Below are positions 7,242 through 15,224 of a stretch of 30,286 nucleotides of DNA, piece by piece. The stretch comes from Pseudomonadota bacterium (GTDB lineage: Bacteria > Pseudomonadota > Alphaproteobacteria > Rhizobiales > Rhizobiaceae): the NCBI GenBank assembly GCA_023399465.1, contig JAEWPB010000002.1, forward strand, positions 1 through 30,286, given 5' to 3'. A program made the translations under genes and the position numbers. A model generated the notes under the pieces. That model made no database searches. It was not told the DNA's origin and worked only from the letters and a program-made list of their open reading frames with translations. Position 1 is the first letter of the stretch. Each line of letters opens with the position of its first letter.

Positions 7242-8720
7242 ATGGATATACTCCGCGGCATGCTCGACCTGATCCGGACCTATTGGCCGCACATCCTTGC
7301 CGTCTTGTCTGTCGTCTTCGGTGCGATTGCGGCAATTCACGCGGCCATGACCAAGCAGGAGGTGCGCTCGGCAATCGGCTGGGTCGGCGTCATCCTGCTG
7401 TCGCCGCTGGTCGGTGCGCTGCTCTATGCGCTCGCCGGGGTCAACCGCATGCGCCGGGCCACCATCGCGTCGCAGCGCGCTCTGCTCGAAGGCGTGGCGT
7501 TCGGGCATCTCGTCGGTTTCACGGTCGGCAAGGACGCGGTGGAAAACCGGTTCGGGGCCCGCTTCGGTGCGATGAAAACGCTCGGCGACCGGGTGGCGCG
7601 GCGACCGATGATGTCCGGAAACAAGATCCAGATTCTTGAAACTGGCGACGAGGCCTATGCCGCGATGCTGGTCGCCATAGCCGGTGCGCGCCGAAGCATC
7701 CTGCTGGAAACCTACATCTTTGACCGGGACGCGATCGGATTGAGGATCGCCGATGCGCTGATCGCTGCGGTCGAGCGCGGCGTCAGCGTCCGGGTGCTGA
7801 TCGATGCCGTCGGCGCGCGCTATTCCGTGCCGAGCATCATGGGCCATCTCAAGGGTGGCGGCGTGACCGTCGATGTCTTCAATGGCAACGTTATCATGGG
7901 GCTGCGCCTGCCCTATGCGAACCTCCGCACCCACCGCAAGATCCTCGTGGTCGACGGCACCATTGCGTTCACCGGCGGGATGAACATCCGCATGGGGTTC
8001 ACCAAGGAGTTCGCCGGATCGGACATGGCGCACGATACCCATTTCTGCGTCAGTGGCCCTGTCGTCGCCGACCTTTTTACCGTCGCTGCCGAAGACTGGC
8101 GCTTCACCACCGGGGAGACGCTGTCGGGGCCCGACTGGCGGATCGATCTTCCGCCCTCGGGCGCCGGTGCCCCGATCTTCATGCGCGCGGTGTCTTCCGG
8201 CCCGGACCGCAGCGTCGAGACCAATCACAAGATGCTGATGGGGGCCTTTTCCGTCGCCCGGGATACGATCCGTATCATGTCACCCTATTTTCTCCCCGAC
8301 CGCGAACTGATCACGGCGCTGGTGACCGCTGCCAGAAGGGGAGTGCAGGTCGATATCGTCGTCCCCTCGGCCAATAACCTGGTCCTGGTCGATCGGGCGA
8401 TGACGTCCCAGTTCGATCAGGTGGTGGACAATTATTGCCGCATCTGGCGGGCGGCTGGTCCCTTCAATCACTCGAAGCTGATGACGATTGACGGCCGCTG
8501 GAGTTATATCGGTTCGTCCAACCTTGATCCGCGTTCGTTGCGCCTTAATTTCGAGATCGACCTCGAGGTCGTGGATCGCGATTTCGCCGAGGAGATTGAA
8601 AAGCGGGTGCAGGCTGCGATGCAGGACGCGACGCTGGTGACGCTCGCAAGTCTCCGCCAAAAACCGTTTGCCGTGCGTCTGTTGAACCGTGCATTTTGGC
8701 TCGGTTCGCCCTATTTGTGA
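7242..8720 (+). CDS. cls: Cardiolipin synthase (phospholipase D family)
   Basis: 492-residue membrane enzyme that condenses two phosphatidylglycerols to cardiolipin. Two N-terminal membrane helices (about residues 18-37 and 44-63) anchor it. Two HKD catalytic motifs follow: HRKILVVDG with H231/K233, and HSKLMTIDG with H410/K412, each followed by the usual Gly/Ser-rich turn and Asn (GGMN, GSSN). Length and layout match bacterial Cls proteins (about 480-510). Start: the ATG at 7242 has AGG close upstream; an ATG at 7260 is possible. The EEP-family gene follows 40 bp downstream. Other phosphatidyltransferase or PLD activities cannot be excluded from sequence. Confidence 0.88.
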   Translation: MDILRGMLDLIRTYWPHILAVLSVVFGAIAAIHAAMTKQEVRSAIGWVGVILLSPLVGALLYALAGVNRMRRATIASQRALLEGVAFGHLVGFTVGKDAVENRFGARFGAMKTLGDRVARRPMMSGNKIQILETGDEAYAAMLVAIAGARRSILLETYIFDRDAIGLRIADALIAAVERGVSVRVLIDAVGARYSVPSIMGHLKGGGVTVDVFNGNVIMGLRLPYANLRTHRKILVVDGTIAFTGGMNIRMGFTKEFAGSDMAHDTHFCVSGPVVADLFTVAAEDWRFTTGETLSGPDWRIDLPPSGAGAPIFMRAVSSGPDRSVETNHKMLMGAFSVARDTIRIMSPYFLPDRELITALVTAARRGVQVDIVVPSANNLVLVDRAMTSQFDQVVDNYCRIWRAAGPFNHSKLMTIDGRWSYIGSSNLDPRSLRLNFEIDLEVVDRDFAEEIEKRVQAAMQDATLVTLASLRQKPFAVRLLNRAFWLGSPYL

Positions 8721-8760
8721 CAAGGGTGGCGGCAAAAAAAGAAGGCCTTGGTGACGAGGA

Positions 8761-9624
8761 ATGGCATTGGCAAAGCACTCTTTGAAAATGAAAGACCGGC
8801 TTCCGGGTACGGGCAGTCTTTCGGCAAGCATCTTCAATTCGCTGAAGAACCGCAAGAAACGGCCGGATGAAGCAAGGCCGTTTGATCGTCATGCCGGTCC
8901 GGGCATGCTTGTTGCCTCCTACAACGTGCACAAATGCGTGGGCGTGGACGGGCGTTTCGATCCCGACCGTATCAGCCGCGTCATCCACGAAATCGGCGCC
9001 GACGTGATCGCGCTGCAGGAAGTGGACAAGCGCTTCGGCGAGCGCGACGGTCTGCTGGACCTGCCGCGGCTGGAGCGTGAGACCGGCCTCGTGCCTGTTC
9101 CGGTGACTGGCCTCGCCAAGGCCGCCCATGGCTGGCACGGCAATGTCGTGCTGTTTCGTCAGGGCATGGTGCGCGATGTCCACCAGATCAACCTGCCGGG
9201 ACTGGAGCCCCGCGGCGCGCTCGTTGCCGAAATCGATCTGGACGATGGCGTCGAACTTCGAATCATCGCTGCCCATCTGGGGCTGCTTCGCCGTTCGCGC
9301 GCGCAGCAGGCGCGGATGATCGTCGACCTGATGAACAAGCGCGACGAGCGGCCGACGCTGCTGCTCGGCGACCTCAACGAGTGGCGCCTTGGCACCCGGT
9401 CGTCGCTGAATACCCTGCATCCCGCCTTCGGGCCGCTGCCGCCTGCGGTGCCGAGTTTTCCCTCCGGATTGCCGCTGCTTGCGCTCGACCGGATCATCGC
9501 CAACCGGCGCGGCCTGCTTTCCTCGATCCAGGCCCACGATACGCCGCTCGCGCGTGTCGCTTCCGACCATCTGCCGCTGAAGGCGATCGTCAATCTGGAA
9601 GAGGCTCAGGCGCTGGCCGGATAG
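8761..9624 (+). CDS. Endonuclease/exonuclease/phosphatase (EEP) family protein
   Basis: 287-residue protein with the DNase I/inositol-phosphatase fold. Metal and catalytic motifs are in order: SYNVHKCVGVDGR (Asn55), ALQEVD (Glu87), AAHLGL (His), LLGDLNEW (Asp/Asn) and a final SDHLPL. Substrates of this family range from DNA to phospholipids and sphingomyelin. The adjacent cardiolipin synthase makes a phospholipid or membrane-related substrate plausible, but that is inference. The first 48 residues are basic and low in family similarity; GAGGA abuts the ATG at 8761, so a shorter protein starting at the Met near residue 49 cannot be excluded. It converges with the RHH gene 27 bp away, with no obvious terminator between. 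Confidence 0.85.
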   Translation: MALAKHSLKMKDRLPGTGSLSASIFNSLKNRKKRPDEARPFDRHAGPGMLVASYNVHKCVGVDGRFDPDRISRVIHEIGADVIALQEVDKRFGERDGLLDLPRLERETGLVPVPVTGLAKAAHGWHGNVVLFRQGMVRDVHQINLPGLEPRGALVAEIDLDDGVELRIIAAHLGLLRRSRAQQARMIVDLMNKRDERPTLLLGDLNEWRLGTRSSLNTLHPAFGPLPPAVPSFPSGLPLLALDRIIANRRGLLSSIQAHDTPLARVASDHLPLKAIVNLEEAQALAG

Positions 9625-9651
9625 TGCTGGAGGAATTGGCAGTCTGGCCGA

Positions 9652-9957
9652 TTACTCGGCGGCAACAGGCATCCGCTGGCGATCCTCGGTCGTGCGTCCC
9701 CCACCCATCAGATGGATGAGACAGCTCGTCCGCAGCAGTGACGCGAAGTTCGGCACGCTGCCATTGCGTTCCAGTGCTTCGTCATAGAGCGTCGAAAGAA
9801 AGCGCGACGTCGTCATGCCCTGGCTGGAGGCAATTTCGTCGAGGAGATCCCAGAAAGCGGCCTCGATCTGGATGCTCGTCGAATGACCGCCGATGCGGAC
9901 CGAACGGTTGACCGGGCGATAGCGTTCAGGATCCTGTCCGGCGAAGACTTCACACAT
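9652..9957 (-). CDS. Ribbon-helix-helix (RHH_4-type) DNA-binding protein
   Basis: 101-residue protein of the RHH_4 group widespread in alphaproteobacteria. The segment RSVRIGGHSTSIQIEAAFWDLLDEIA gives the beta strand and first helix, and MTTSRFLSTLYDEAL the second helix. It ends in a conserved-looking block with SCLIHLM before a polar tail. Probable dimeric transcription regulator; its target is unknown. The ATG at 9957 has GGGAGG at 7-bp spacing, and a consensus-like promoter lies 32-61 bp upstream. It diverges from the glyoxalase gene. Confidence 0.85.
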   Translation of the reverse strand: MCEVFAGQDPERYRPVNRSVRIGGHSTSIQIEAAFWDLLDEIASSQGMTTSRFLSTLYDEALERNGSVPNFASLLRTSCLIHLMGGGRTTEDRQRMPVAAE

Positions 9958-9989
9958 GCGTATGCCTCCCTAGTCTGTTGTTTTGCAAC

Positions 9990-10018
9990 ATTATGCGGAG
10001 TGTTCTGCGGTTGGTCAA
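9990..10018 (-). promoter_or_regulatory. Sigma70-type promoter of the RHH gene
   Basis: On the minus strand TTGACC (10013-10018) and CATAAT (9990-9995) are separated by exactly 17 bp; both match the consensus at 5/6. Transcription would start near 9983, giving a leader of about 26 nt that contains the GGGAGG ribosome site. Confidence 0.7.
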
Positions 10019-10168
10019 TTTCAGCTTTCCGTTTACAAGCGGCGCCTGCAGCACTCCGCCCCGGGGACGATTTTTGACCTGTGGTAACGGGCTGCTACCC
10101 CCTCCCGGACAGGCAGGAGCAAAGTCCGGATATTGAACAGATTCCCGCATGACTACAGGAGCTTGAAC

Positions 10169-10564
10169 TTGGCAAAGGCTATTCATTCCATGATCCGCGT
10201 GTTCGAAGAGCAGCGGTCCCTGGATTTCTATCGGCAGGCTTTCGGATTAGAGGTTGCCAACCGCTACGATTTCGAAACCTTCACCCTCGTTTACCTCAGC
10301 AATGCCGAAACCGAGTTCGAGCTGGAACTGACGATCAACAAGGGCCGGAGCGAGCCCTATGTCATGGGCGACGGCTATGGCCATCTCGCCTTCTCGGTGA
10401 CGGATCTCGACGCCGAACATCAGCGCTTCACGGACCTCGGGCTGAACCCCAACAAGATCGTCGAATTCAATCGCGATGGCGTGTTGTTTGCACGCTTCTT
10501 CTTCGTCACCGATCCGGATGGCTACAAGATCGAGGTGCTGCAGCGCCACGGGCGTTTCAAATAA
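10169..10564 (+). CDS. gloA: Glyoxalase I (lactoylglutathione lyase), VOC family
   Basis: 131-residue cytosolic metalloenzyme that isomerises the methylglyoxal-glutathione hemithioacetal to S-lactoylglutathione. The pattern follows E. coli GloA: IHSMIRVFEEQRSLDFY with the first His ligand, a FELELT strand with the Glu ligand, YGHLAFSV with the second His, and DPDGYKIEVL with the last Glu. Start: the TTG at 10169 is preceded by GGAG at 7-bp spacing and gives the family N terminus (AKAIHSM); an in-frame TTG at 10133 would add residues that do not fit. No ATG lies in frame nearby. A hairpin follows the stop. Confidence 0.88.
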   Translation: MAKAIHSMIRVFEEQRSLDFYRQAFGLEVANRYDFETFTLVYLSNAETEFELELTINKGRSEPYVMGDGYGHLAFSVTDLDAEHQRFTDLGLNPNKIVEFNRDGVLFARFFFVTDPDGYKIEVLQRHGRFK

Positions 10565-10573
10565 CGGTTTCGT

Positions 10574-10599
10574 GGATGCCGCCGGGGAGGGCGGCATCC
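10574..10599 (+). terminator. Terminator-like hairpin after gloA
   Basis: Perfect 10-bp arms GGATGCCGCC/GGCGGCATCC around a GGGGAG loop, starting 10 bp after the gloA stop and 41 bp before the next gene. The stem is strong but is followed by GCGGGAAAATG rather than a T-run, so termination may be partial or Rho-dependent. Confidence 0.5.
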
Positions 10600-10639
10600 G
10601 CGGGAAAATGCGTGTGTGTCTGACTGGGAGGAGAAGACG

Positions 10640-11185
10640 ATGGTCACGATATTCGAACGGAATGCTGGCGGTCGGTCGGCAGGCCTGTCGCGGCGCGAAC
10701 TCTTGAAGCGGGGAGCGGCGGGCGCGCTGCTTGTCGTCAGCGGCAATGCGGTGCTCTGTCCGCAATATGCCTGGGGGCTCGAAACGACGGCACTCAAGCC
10801 CGATACCATGGCGACCCTGATCGTCATGGCCCGCGACATCTATCCGCATGACCAGCTTGCCGATCGCTTCTATGCGATTGCGGTGAAGGGGCAGGACGCC
10901 AAGGCGGGCACGGATGCGTCCCACAAGGAACTCATCGAGGCCGGAGTGGCCGATCTCGACAAGCGCGCAGGCTCCGGAGGCTATCGCGGCCTCGGCTGGG
11001 AGGATGATCGGGTCGCGCTCTTACGCGACATCGAGGCGACGCCGTTCTTCCAGGCGGTCAGGGGCGACCTCGTCGTCAGTCTCTATAACCAGAAGGATCT
11101 CTGGCCGATCTTTGGCTACGAGGGCGAGTCCTATTCCAAGGGCGGTTATATCGAGCGCGGCTTCGACGACATCGAGTGGCTTTGA
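10640..11185 (+). CDS. Tat-exported small subunit, gluconate 2-dehydrogenase subunit 3 family
   Basis: 181-residue partner of the GMC dehydrogenase encoded next. The N terminus carries a twin-arginine signal, SRRELLKRGAAGALLVVSG, with R18/R19. The body contains stretches typical of the subunit 3 family, such as ARDIYPHDQLADRFY and a C-terminal FGYEGESYSKGGYIERGFDD. In the FAD-glucose/gluconate/sorbitol dehydrogenases this subunit carries the only Tat signal, aids folding of the flavoprotein and takes it to the periplasm. The ATG at 10640 follows GGGAGGAG. A 71-bp gap separates it from the GMC gene on the same strand. No cytochrome c subunit gene is adjacent. Confidence 0.87.
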   Translation: MVTIFERNAGGRSAGLSRRELLKRGAAGALLVVSGNAVLCPQYAWGLETTALKPDTMATLIVMARDIYPHDQLADRFYAIAVKGQDAKAGTDASHKELIEAGVADLDKRAGSGGYRGLGWEDDRVALLRDIEATPFFQAVRGDLVVSLYNQKDLWPIFGYEGESYSKGGYIERGFDDIEWL

Positions 11186-11256
11186 TGGTGGCCTCGGTCG
11201 CGCAGGAGGGACGCGTGGCCGCGAGGTTGTGATCTATCCAATTCCGGGAGGAAAGC

Positions 11257-12828
11257 ATGGCAGCCCCTTATGATCTCAAGGACGACAACGTGGTCGTCAT
11301 CATCGGTTCCGGCGCCGGCGGCGGAACGCTGGGCAACGAACTCGCGCAGAAAGGCGTCGACGTCGTCATTCTCGAAGCCGGCAACCGCATCGAATACGAG
11401 GATTTCATCAACGACGAGTGGGACAGCTTTGCCCAGCTCGCCTGGCTCGATCACCGCACCACGGGCGGCGGATGGCGGGTGGCGAAGGACTTCCCCAACC
11501 TGCCCGCGTGGATCGTGAAGGCGGTCGGCGGCACGACGACGCACTGGGCCGGCGCTTCGCTGCGGTTTCAGGAGCACGAGTTCAAGACCCTCACGAACTA
11601 CGGCAAGGTCGAAGGCGCCAACCTTCTCGACTGGCCGATTACGCTCGCCGATCTCGAGCCTTACTACGCCAGGGCCGAGGACAAGATGGGCGTGACCCGC
11701 ACCAACGGCATCGAGGGCCTGCCGGGCAACAACAATTTCAAGGTGTTCAAGGCGGGCGCCGACAAGCTTGGCTACAAGGAGTGCCACACCGGTAACATGG
11801 CGATCAATTCCAAGGATCGCGACGACCGGATGGGCTGCCAGCAAACCGGGTTCTGTTTCCAGGGTTGCAAATGGGGCGCCAAGTGGTCGACGCTCTATAC
11901 CGAAATTCCGAAGGGCGAGGCGACCGGCAAGCTCGAGGTGCGTCCCAATTCGCATGTGGTGAAGATCGAGCACGATCAGAACGGTAAGGTGACCGGCGTT
12001 GTCTATGCCGACAAGGACGGCAATCTGCAGGAACAGAAGGCCCGGATCGTCTGTGTCGCCGGCAACTCCATCGAAAGCCCGAGGCTGCTCCTGAATTCGT
12101 CGTCATCGATGTTCCCCGACGGGCTGGCGAACTCTTCGGGGCAGGTCGGCAAGAACTACATGCGCCACACCACCGGTTCGGTCTACGGCGTCTTCGAAAA
12201 GCCGGTCCACTTTTATCGCGGCACGACGATGGCCGGGATCATCCGCGACGAAGCGCGTCACGATCCGTCCCGTGGCTTCGTCGGCGGTTATGAGCTGGAA
12301 ACGCTGGCGCTTGGCATACCCTTCATGGCGGCCTTCCTGGATCCCGGCGGTTGGGGTCGATCGTTCACCTCGGCGCTCGACAACTATGCCAACATGGCCG
12401 GGATGTGGATCGTCGGCGAGGACATGCCGCAGGAGCAGAATGCGGTGAAGCTGCATGGGGAACTGAAGGACAAGTATGGCATGCCGATCCCGGATGTCTG
12501 GTTCACCGACCATCCGAACGACACGGCAATGAGGAACCACGCCTATGCCCAGGGCGAGGCGCTCTACAAGGCCGTGGGCGCGACGCGTACCTTCCCGACC
12601 CCGCCATATCCCTCGACCCATAACCTCGGCACCAACCGGATGAGCGAAAAGCCGGCGGATGGCGTGGTCAACAAGTGGGGGCAGAGCCACGATATCGCGA
12701 ACCTGTTCGTCTCCGATGGTAGCCAGTTCACCACCGGGGCCGCGGAAAATCCGACGCTCACGATCGTGACGCTCGCCATTCGTCAGGCCGAACACATCGC
12801 CGGAGAAATGGCCAAGGGCACTCTCTGA
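11257..12828 (+). CDS. GMC-family FAD-dependent dehydrogenase, large subunit with Fe-S-type cysteine motif
   Basis: 523-residue flavoprotein of the glucose-methanol-choline family, gluconate/fructose/glucose dehydrogenase branch. FAD-binding GSGAGGGTLGNELA is at residues 17-30, and the Glu of the Rossmann fold follows in VVILEAGNR. The cysteines C194, C200 and C204 form C-X5-C-X3-C, the spacing reported for the 3Fe-4S cluster of bacterial FAD-glucose dehydrogenase. The C terminus has the catalytic-type His in STHNLGTNRM and ENPTLT. There is no signal peptide of its own, which fits export with the Tat-bearing small subunit upstream. RBS GGGAGG precedes the ATG. Probable substrate: an alcohol, polyol or sugar; electrons would pass to a cytochrome or quinone encoded elsewhere. 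Confidence 0.9.
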   Translation: MAAPYDLKDDNVVVIIGSGAGGGTLGNELAQKGVDVVILEAGNRIEYEDFINDEWDSFAQLAWLDHRTTGGGWRVAKDFPNLPAWIVKAVGGTTTHWAGASLRFQEHEFKTLTNYGKVEGANLLDWPITLADLEPYYARAEDKMGVTRTNGIEGLPGNNNFKVFKAGADKLGYKECHTGNMAINSKDRDDRMGCQQTGFCFQGCKWGAKWSTLYTEIPKGEATGKLEVRPNSHVVKIEHDQNGKVTGVVYADKDGNLQEQKARIVCVAGNSIESPRLLLNSSSSMFPDGLANSSGQVGKNYMRHTTGSVYGVFEKPVHFYRGTTMAGIIRDEARHDPSRGFVGGYELETLALGIPFMAAFLDPGGWGRSFTSALDNYANMAGMWIVGEDMPQEQNAVKLHGELKDKYGMPIPDVWFTDHPNDTAMRNHAYAQGEALYKAVGATRTFPTPPYPSTHNLGTNRMSEKPADGVVNKWGQSHDIANLFVSDGSQFTTGAAENPTLTIVTLAIRQAEHIAGEMAKGTL

Positions 12829-12847
12829 TCCTCCCGGTTCGGTCTGG

Positions 12848-12880
12848 ATGCCGCGCGAGATCTGTCTCGCGCGGCATTTC
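12848..12880 (+). terminator. Terminator between the GMC gene and the convergent lysR
   Basis: Perfect 13-bp arms ATGCCGCGCGAGA/TCTCGCGCGGCAT with a TCTG loop, followed on the plus strand by TTCTC. It lies 20 bp after the GMC stop and ends beside the stop codon of the convergent LysR gene, so it may serve both transcripts, though the T-run is short on either side. Confidence 0.75.
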
Positions 12881-12881
12881 T

Positions 12882-13832
12882 CTATGCGGCTTCTCCCTCG
12901 GGCGCGTTGACGGTGCTGTCGTCGAGGGCCAGGAGAAAGGATGCTACGTTCGACCGGACGATGTTGAACAGGAAGTCGATCACCGTGCGCACCCGCGGCA
13001 CGTTGCGCAGGTCGTGATGGCAGATCAGCCAGTAGTGACGGCGCAGTTCGATTTGGTCGGCGAGGACGATTTCCAGCTCCGGATGCTGTTTGGCGACGAA
13101 ATGCGGCAGGACGCAAAGCCCGAGATCGTTTCGCGTGGCCGTCAGCTGCGCGAAGATGCTCGAACTCTGGTAGCGGGCCTTGATCCCCGGATGGACGTCG
13201 CCGAGATAATCGAGCCCCGGTGCGAAGATCATGTCCTCGATATAGCCTATGAACGGATGGCGCAGCAGGTCGTCGCGGCTGCTGACCGGGCCGTGCTGGC
13301 GGAGATAACGCCGCGATCCGTAAACGTGCAGGCTGTAGTCGGAGATCTTCTCGCAGAAGTAGGGGCCGCCCTTCGGCGGGTCGAGCGCCACGGCGACATC
13401 CGCTTCCTTGCGCGAAAGCGCCATGATCTGCTGGATCGTCACCAGTTCGAGCGAGAGATTGGGAAAGGCCGCTGCGAACTGGCCGAGATTATGAGTGAGG
13501 AAGAAGTTGGCGAACCCCTCCGGGGCGCTGATGCGGATGACACCGCGCTGGGCGTTGGCGCCGCCGGCGATGTCGGCCTGCAGTTTTTCTGTCTCCGATT
13601 CGATCTTCTCGGCGGTTTCGATGAACCTCTGGCCGATCGCGGTCAGCACGTAGCCACGCGGGTTGCGTTCGAACAGTTTCACCTTGAGCGCGAATTCGAG
13701 CCGGTCGATGCGGCGGGAAACCGTGGCGTGACTGGTGCGCAACTGGCGCGCCGCAGTTGACAGCTGTCCGGTCCTGGCAACCGCCAGGAAGTACATCAGG
13801 TCGTCCCAGGTAAAGTGTTGATTCGCGTTCAC
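12882..13832 (-). CDS. LysR-family transcriptional regulator
   Basis: 316-residue regulator. The N-terminal winged helix-turn-helix is textbook: YFLAVARTGQLSTAARQLRTSHATVSRRIDRLE, then LFERNPRGYVLTAIGQ. The LysR substrate domain starts near residue 90 (RGVIRISAPEGFANFFL) and runs to the C terminus. I chose the GTG at 13832 because GGGAGG sits just upstream; an in-frame TTG at 13850 lies inside a palindrome and lacks a ribosome site. It diverges from the uptake operon starting at 14002 and converges with the GMC dehydrogenase, so it probably controls one or both in response to the transported substrate. A palindrome upstream is a likely binding site. Confidence 0.92.
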   Translation of the reverse strand: MNANQHFTWDDLMYFLAVARTGQLSTAARQLRTSHATVSRRIDRLEFALKVKLFERNPRGYVLTAIGQRFIETAEKIESETEKLQADIAGGANAQRGVIRISAPEGFANFFLTHNLGQFAAAFPNLSLELVTIQQIMALSRKEADVAVALDPPKGGPYFCEKISDYSLHVYGSRRYLRQHGPVSSRDDLLRHPFIGYIEDMIFAPGLDYLGDVHPGIKARYQSSSIFAQLTATRNDLGLCVLPHFVAKQHPELEIVLADQIELRRHYWLICHHDLRNVPRVRTVIDFLFNIVRSNVASFLLALDDSTVNAPEGEAA

Positions 13833-13842
13833 CGTGTCCTCC

Positions 13843-13860
13843 CTGTTCAAAAATGAACAG
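13843..13860. promoter_or_regulatory. Candidate LysR operator (palindrome CTGTTCA-N4-TGAACAG)
   Basis: A perfect 7-bp inverted repeat with an AAAA spacer lies 11 bp upstream of the lysR GTG, just beyond its ribosome site, and 142 bp before the divergent binding-protein gene. It contains TTCA-N4-TGAA, which matches the T-N11-A logic of LysR sites when read as a dyad. The position fits autorepression with activation of the divergent operon. Inference. Confidence 0.5.
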
Positions 13861-14001
13861 ACCCTGTTTGGAATTAGTTCCGGAAGCCCCTTGCGTCAAC
13901 GGTGCAATTCGCGAAACTACGGCGCAGGTTAGGTCGTGGGGAGAGCGATCGGCTTGTTTTTGTACAGATCTGCAATCTGCGATCTCTGGGAGGAGAAAAG
14001 C

Positions 14002-15207
14002 ATGAAAACGAATCTCATTGCGTCCATGGCAATCTTGCTGGCGAGCAGCACCGCCGCTCTTGCGGACGTATCCGATGGCAAGGTCAAGATCGGTATTCTC
14101 AACGACCAGTCCGGCGTCTATGCCGACTTCGGCGGCAAGTGGTCCTACGAAGCGGCCCGGATGGCAGTCGAGGACTACGGCGGCAAGGCTGCCGGTGCGG
14201 AGGTCGAAGTCATCACCGCCGACCATCAGAACAAAGCCGATATCGCTTCCAACATCGCCCGCCAGTGGTACGACACCGAGCAGGTCGACAGCATCATGGA
14301 ACTGACGTCCTCGTCGGTCGGCCTGGCTGTACAGGCGCTGTCGAAGGAAAAGAAGAAGATCACCATCAACACCGGTGCGGCGACCACCGAACTCACCGGC
14401 AAGCAGTGCAGCCCCTACGGCTTCCACTGGGCCTACGACACCCACTCGCTGGCAGTCGGCACCGGCGGCGCGCTGGTGAAGCAGGGCGGCGACAGCTGGT
14501 TCTTCCTGACCGCCGATTATGCCTTCGGCTACTCTCTCGAGGAAAACACCTCCAACTTCGTCAAGGAAAGCGGCGGCTCGGTTGCCGGTGCGGTCCGTCA
14601 CCCGCTCGCCACCACCGACTATTCCTCGTTCCTGCTGCAGGCGCAGTCCTCCGGCGCGAAGGTTATCGGCCTTGCCAATGCCGGCCTCGACACCTCGAAC
14701 GCCATCAAGCAGGCGGCTGAGTTCGGCATCGTTGCCGGCGGCCAGCGCCTCGCCGCGCTGCTCTTCACGCTGGCGGAAGTCTACGGCCTCGGCCTCGAGG
14801 CTGCGCAGGGCTTGACGCTCACCGAGGGCTTCTACTGGAACCGCGACGAGGAGTCGGCCAAGTTCGGCCAGCGCTTCTTCGAGCGCACCGGCCGCATGCC
14901 GAACATGGTTCATGCCGGCACCTACTCGGCCGTCACCCAGTACCTCAAGGCGATCGACAAGGCCGGCACCGATGATGCCGATGCGGTTTCCAAGGCACTG
15001 CACGAAATGCCTGTCAACGACGTCTTCGCGCAGAACGGCACCGTTGCCGCGAACGGTCGCATGATCCATGACATGTACCTGCTGGAAGTGAAGAAGCCGG
15101 GCGAGAGCGATGTCGCCTGGGACTACTTCAAGGTTCTCGCGACCATTCCGGGCAAGGACGCCTTTCTCGATCCGGCCAAAAGCGGCTGTGATCTGGTGAC
15201 GCAGTAA
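14002..15207 (+). CDS. Branched-chain-type ABC transporter periplasmic binding protein
   Basis: 401-residue receptor, Peripla_BP_6 family. Signal peptide MKTNLIASMAILLASSTAALA with cleavage after ALA; the mature part begins DVSDGKVKIGILNDQSGVYADFGG, the usual first strand and ligand loop. A motif such as TADYAFGYSLE is shared by the family. Two cysteines (KQCSP and the C-terminal SGCDL) could form a disulfide. It differs strongly from the receptor at 290-1462. The ATG at 14002 follows GGGAGGAG. First gene of a full five-gene uptake operon and divergent from lysR. The ligand is unknown; the flanking oxidoreductases suggest an organic acid or alcohol-derived compound rather than leucine itself. 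Confidence 0.92.
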   Translation: MKTNLIASMAILLASSTAALADVSDGKVKIGILNDQSGVYADFGGKWSYEAARMAVEDYGGKAAGAEVEVITADHQNKADIASNIARQWYDTEQVDSIMELTSSSVGLAVQALSKEKKKITINTGAATTELTGKQCSPYGFHWAYDTHSLAVGTGGALVKQGGDSWFFLTADYAFGYSLEENTSNFVKESGGSVAGAVRHPLATTDYSSFLLQAQSSGAKVIGLANAGLDTSNAIKQAAEFGIVAGGQRLAALLFTLAEVYGLGLEAAQGLTLTEGFYWNRDEESAKFGQRFFERTGRMPNMVHAGTYSAVTQYLKAIDKAGTDDADAVSKALHEMPVNDVFAQNGTVAANGRMIHDMYLLEVKKPGESDVAWDYFKVLATIPGKDAFLDPAKSGCDLVTQ

Positions 15208-15224
15208 GCCTGCGGAACCCTGTT

